From: Mitragyna speciosa
Lineage: Eukaryota > Streptophyta > Magnoliopsida > Gentianales > Rubiaceae
Assembly: GCA_024721245.1 (NCBI GenBank)
Contig: CM045563.1
Span: 23,955,394-24,019,393, forward strand
Length of the DNA: 64,000 nt
Direction: 5' to 3'
Part shown: positions 59,143 to 64,000 of the stretch, one piece after another
Layout: each line of letters begins with the position of its first letter
How positions within the stretch are numbered: position 1 is the stretch's first letter
Translations under genes and position numbers: made by a program
The notes under the pieces: generated by a model
The model's input: only the letters and a program-made list of their open reading frames with translations
Told to the model about the DNA's origin: nothing
The model's database searches: none

Positions 59143-62100
59143 CTATGCTTTGTGATTCTTTGCCATCTCATCAACGTCTAGTTCAACTTCCAGTATGGGC
59201 GAATCATACTGCATGCTAAATTGGCTGGTAAAAGAGTTACATACAAGTATTAATATAAATAGAGTATGTAGTATCGCATCATAAATTGGATTAAGTTTAC
59301 ATATTGAGGCACTTAAGCTTATAAAATGAGGTAGCTAACCTGTTGTTTACAGGACCATGATCGACAGCATTTCTCAGGCAATATATAACTCTGCCCACTA
59401 TGTTTGACATGGAAACAGGTCCAAACATTCGACTATCATGGGCTTCCTGCTATATAAAAGTTGAAGGGACAATGCGGAAGTGAATAATCACCAATATCTT
59501 GAAACAAAGTTATGCTCTGCTTACCAAAGAGCAAATCCATGACCTAGTACTATCTATGCTCACGAGTGCTTTGATTATCAAGCAAGATGAATTTTTCATA
59601 ATTAAACCAAAAACTAGACAATAAGATTCCGTAATTTGGAGCGGGCCATCCATTTTTTGACACAATACCAAAGTTCTATTGTCAGCAATTGTGGGACGAC
59701 ACGATCGACAAGCGAATCAAAGGGCAATATGTCCGCTATGCATATGCTGAAAGCCGTGTTTTGAAGGAAGTACTAACAATTCAGTGTTTAAGGGCTGGCC
59801 GGCAACTACTTCTACATCCAATCAGCCCCACCCCCACCCCCCAAAAGAAGAGAGAGAGTAAAAAGGTTATAAATGGTTTTGTCAGCTGTTTAGGATTGGT
59901 AAGGGATATGGTAAAAACATTCAATCATAACTACGTCTAAATCTCCACACTTCACACTTGACAAAAAGAATCCAATTGGCCAACATCTTCTCCGCTCTGA
60001 GGAAACAGGTAATACGTCTAGCTCCCTCCAAAATGATAAGCACACACGTAATAAACAAGATGCAGAGACTTAGAGAGAGAACGCATATGTCTGCAGAGGA
60101 CAGCAAGATAAATTATTCCCCAAACATTCCAAACAGAGCCCTCTTTTTCTTCCTTTCATAGGACACATTTATGTGATATGAAAACTCAAACATGCAAATT
60201 CATGTGATTTAAGACAATTATTTATCATCCTTCTTATGTGCAAATTTTATGCTTTATGAAACACCAGGACAAAAATAAATGGAGAAACAAAACAAATGCA
60301 CAAAAACTTAACAAACAACAACAGAAGAACGACATAAACAGTTTACAGCAGCATAAAACCTTGGGCTTTATATTTTCGTTGTCAGCCAACACCCAGCACT
60401 GATCCTCTTCAAGAACAAAAGGCTCATCTTTGTCATCAGTAGACACCATCTCATACCCTTCAATGGCTGCCAATCTCCGAACAAGATAATTATCTGATTT
60501 TGCAGGGTCCTTCATAACTACTAGATCACCAACAAAAACCCGCCTGTCAAGGAAAAACAACTATGCTGAGCAAATGAAGGTACATATAAAGCTGTGTATA
60601 AGTCAACCTATCACAAACCAAAAGCAATATGTTCAAGCATACCTCAATTTGAGCAATCCATACAAGCAAAAACAACTAACATTACAAGCACAATTTTTTT
60701 TTTTTTACCCAAAAACAAAGTTAACCTTGCCAACTATGTCAGGACCTCTTTAATGTACACGTAAAGCGAACACCATATTTTAATTTAATCTCAAGCTGTT
60801 TTAACTGAAGAAAAATAATTGGAAGATAGAAATCAGTAGGTTACTATCTAAGGGGTGAAGCTCCCCAACAATCCATTCAGTACTATATATGCAGATTAAA
60901 CTTGAAATCACTAGAGACTATTCTGTAGAGAAAAAATACTTGGCATCTGGTATTGGTAATTTTCTCACAAGAAGAGTTCCACCCTGAGATCCTATTGTTG
61001 GAGCCATCTCTTGCCCTTTATTAAAGTGCAGATATGTCAATTTTCCTTGAAAGAAAAGCTTCATTATATCAACATCCTTGGCACCTCGTTCGTAGCTCTG
61101 TATCAAAATAAAACTTCAATTGATCTATTTGAGTGGGTAAACAACATAAACTGATAAATAAATACAATCACTATGACAGCTGAGCAATCAGCCAAAAAGC
61201 AGCAGAGGGCAAATAACCTCTAAAGTGTGATGGACTTGTGAAACATGCAACTGTTAAAGCATCTTTTCCAGTATTCTAATATATAGAAACCTAAAAAACA
61301 TGGTAAACTCTCCTTCTTAGTCCATAGAAGTTGAAAAGGTAATCAATTGCAAGCATTATCCAACAACTTTGTAATCAGGAAAAACAGCCCTTGGTAGAAT
61401 AAAAAGTTAAAATTCACTTTGGCGAACTGCCTTTACTTTCCAAGTCTTAATGTCCGTGGCTTTATTGAAGAACAAAGTTACTCATACGTACAAAGTTATA
61501 ATTTCAAACTTCACGCTGCAAAAGAGTAATATGAGATGGTATTGTTGCATACACAAGCAAGTACAAAAGTAAAACATTTAGAGGTTGACATATGAGTATC
61601 ACCAAAGAAAAGGAGTAGCATAAAAAAGATGCCTGCTTTATGAAGTTTTACCAAAAGATCAAAGCCAGGCCAAGTAAATTCGTCGATGGGGAACAGCATT
61701 GAAATTGGAAACCATAAAACACGGTGAAAAGAACAAATGCAGAAAGCAACCAGAGTGTCGAAATCTTCTTCATAATCAACAAATCATACTTACCATTGTA
61801 TCACAATTAAGGGATTCAACAACAATCTTAAAATTCAAGAGTTTGACCAAAATCAACCAGGGAAAATGAGAATGGGACACTCACAGTAATCGTGGCAAAA
61901 ACATATCACTGCTACATGAAATTTCATGAACAAAGACGATATCTTATCTGGACATCACATATGAGCAGTTTGCGAGGTAGGACATTCATGCTAGATTTCA
62001 GTATGCAGTGGCCTACAGATAAGATCCACCAAAAACAACAAAGTATGACTACCATACAAGCTTGGTCTTTTGATTGAAAATCGTAGCAACTTCTAGACTA

Positions 62101-62821
62101 TTAAAAGAATTACCGAGGCAGGGTTCAATATTCACCCCAACGGGCCTACATATCTCCCGTGTATCCTCGTACTTACAGCTATTTTAATTATGTGGATGTA
62201 ATAAATCTGGAATGCGCCCCTTCTATTTTAATATTCGGCTATATATAGCAACAAATTCTCAGTTGCCCCGTAAACAAAAAAAACCATGGAACAAAAAAGC
62301 TAGTTATACGGCAAATGAGGAGGTGCCTACTGATAAAAGGAATGTAACGAATTTTCATTCTTAAATTTTTTGAAGGAAATTCCTAAATTTGAAAAAATAC
62401 TTGAGTCGCCACGAGCACATGAATCTATCATCATTCACCAATTTATATAAAAGCAAACAAACTTCACCAAGTCAAAGAAATCTAAAGTAAAGGTGTGCAA
62501 CAAAAAAGATTGCATCTTTAAGAAATCCTCGTGGTGCCCATTTTAACCTATATCTCTGGCTAATAAACAAAACCCATCTGCTAATCAAAAGCTTGATACT
62601 GCCCAAAACCAATAATCCACTCATCAAGTTGAAAACTTTTACAAAAAATATTTGATACTGTGCTATAGAAATTAATCCGTTTCACAAAGAAATACAGGTA
62701 TAAAATATAAGTGACAGAATCAAAGGGGAGAAGGAGGGAAGACGGTCACCTTCCAGCCAACTCTAGCGGCATATTCCATCCTGCACCCCACATAACGCAA
62801 CAGAGTAGAGATGGAAACCAT
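59143..62821 (-). CDS. IMP-like S26 family protein lacking the catalytic dyad
   Basis: Related to subunits of the mitochondrial inner membrane protease, which trims sorting peptides in the intermembrane space. Five exons on the minus strand: 62750-62821, 60940-61097, 60360-60543, 59340-59446 and 59143-59224, giving 200 aa with all splice phases consistent. The fold signature is present: MAPTIGSQGGTLLVRK (substrate/catalytic box), RVFVGDLVVMKDP, YLVRRLAAIEGYEM, QCWVLADN, and DSRMFGPVSMSNIVGRVIY. The catalytic Ser of the S-M-x-P-T motif is Glu54, and the general-base Lys of the K-R motif is Arg99, so proteolysis is not expected. As I remember them, related plant proteins share these changes, which points to a retained non-catalytic role such as a complex partner; that is inference. 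The Arabidopsis counterpart is probably AT1G06200. The N-terminus (MVSISTLLRYVGCRMEYAAR) is basic and amphipathic, as in mitochondrial targeting. Confidence 0.92.
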
Positions 62822-64000
62822 GGCAGGATCAGTGAACGAGCGAGTCTTTACCCGTTTGAAGAGATTTAGCAATCGTTTTCTTCAGTCTCCTTAGACCCTC
62901 AATTTCTTTTCGTTTCTTTTCTTTTATTTTTTATTTTTAATACAGAGATGGATGCGCAGTAGAGTCTACTTTGGGGTTGTTGTACGCTGCACAATTGGTG
63001 GGCTTAAAGGTGGCACGGTGCACCTGTGCGCACCTAACAATAAAGCATTTCTAGCATGAATTAAAGTGGTAGCAATTTGCAAGGGTTTGGGACCTCATGG
63101 CTACCAATGTAAAATCTTGTGACTGTTCGGCCGAATAGGTGATAGAAAAGTAAAAATTAATATTAACCATCACAACTCGTATATAAATTTTTCACAAATT
63201 GCACAAATAGATTTCAATTGGAATTTAACCTGAAGACTGTAACATGAGGTCATCAATTTGAATTCCATTATAATTGTTGTTAATATCCTTGTAAGTTAGT
63301 TTAATTGAATTTTATGTTGGTCATATGGAATATTTTGAAAATTAACCGTTCGAGTCACATTAAAATAAAGCATGAGTGATAATTTTAAATATTTTGAATT
63401 TTATAACAACTTGGATGGACGCAACACAAATAGATTTCAATTGGAATTTAACCTGAAGACTGTAACATGAGGTCATCAATTTGAATTCCATTATAATTGT
63501 TGTTGATATCTTTGTAAGTTAGTTGAATTGAATTTTATGTTGGTCATATGGAATATTTTGAAAATTAGCCACTTGAGTCACATTAAAATAAAGCATAGGT
63601 GATAAATTTAGATATTTTGAACTTTATGACAACTTGGATAGATGCTGCATCCATCCAAATTGTCATTGATTATTTGACTGCTATTTTTTATCACAAATAT
63701 CTAAACCGAATATAAACGGTGGGAGTTCAAAGCTAAGTAAAACTGGTCAAACGTCCTTTTGAAAAATTTATATGTAAATAATGTGCTATTTAAGCCATTA
63801 ATACAATTTTAAAAATATCAAATTAAAAAAATCAACAACATTTTTTTAGGTATCAAATCACCATTTATCAGTTGAATCTTAGTACATCATAAAATACTTC
63901 ACAATCTAAAATTGCTTTCTTTATCTGTTAAGTGCAACAATTTTAATTGTTTCAAGGACATAGATAGATGCACTAAAAATACATTACACAAATGAATAAT
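62822..64000. other. IMP-like promoter and right-edge intergenic DNA
   Basis: The IMP-like leader and promoter lie just upstream of 62821. The rest is AT-rich and non-coding, mostly the 223-bp duplication listed separately. Confidence 0.55.
63202..63645. repeat. 223-bp tandem duplication
   Basis: cacaaatagatttcaattgg begins at 63202 and again at 63425. The copies remain similar to near 63645, with scattered substitutions (ttaatatcc versus ttgatatct, accgttcgag versus gccacttgag). Confidence 0.9.

Overview
The window is nuclear DNA from a eudicot plant. The genes are split by AT-rich GT-AG introns, the intergenic DNA is long, AT-rich and full of poly(A)/poly(T) runs, and every confident protein belongs to a plant family (NAC, ALOG/LSH, PUB U-box/ARM, RHON1-like, plant IMP-like, KDM5-type JmjC). 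I cannot name the species.

Layout. From 1 to 17.2 kb there is no confident gene, only one possible terminal exon (2165-2272), one possible two-exon gene fragment (6788-7024) and many small repeats. A three-exon NAC transcription factor lies at 17.4-20.9 kb (+). From 20.9 to 25.8 kb there are local duplications and an (AT)n tract. An eight-exon JmjN/JmjC/C5HC2 protein lies at 25.8-30.9 kb (+). From 30.9 to 38.7 kb no gene is visible, only MITE- and SINE-like remnants. A single-exon ALOG/LSH regulator sits at 38.8-39.3 kb (-) with long GA tracts upstream. From 39.3 to 46.4 kb there is no gene, but there is a 1.1 kb terminal-inverted-repeat element with a clean 8-bp target duplication. A five-exon U-box/ARM ubiquitin ligase lies at 46.4-51.4 kb (-). 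From 51.4 to 55.5 kb there is a 121-bp tandem duplication and a complete miniature LTR element (TRIM). A RHON1-like chloroplast RNA-binding protein lies at 55.5-56.6 kb (-), then a 409-bp Tourist-like MITE, then a five-exon S26/IMP-like protein at 59.1-62.8 kb (-). The window ends in a 223-bp tandem duplication.

The genes do not form an operon-like unit. NAC and LSH are developmental regulators, JmjC is a chromatin protein, PUB is an E3 ligase, and RHON1 and IMP-like are organelle proteins. The RHON1/IMP-like pair appears to match a neighbouring pair in Arabidopsis (from memory).

Most interesting points: (1) the JmjC protein has Lys where the first Fe(II)-binding His should be and Leu at a 2-oxoglutarate contact, so it is probably a pseudo-demethylase; (2) the IMP-like protease has Glu and Arg in place of the Ser/Lys catalytic dyad; (3) at least five tiny insertions consist of almost nothing but a poly(A) tail flanked by 9-15 bp target-site duplications, which look like extreme 5'-truncated retroposons; (4) an intact TRIM and an unfamiliar 1.1 kb pyrimidine-rich DNA element are present.
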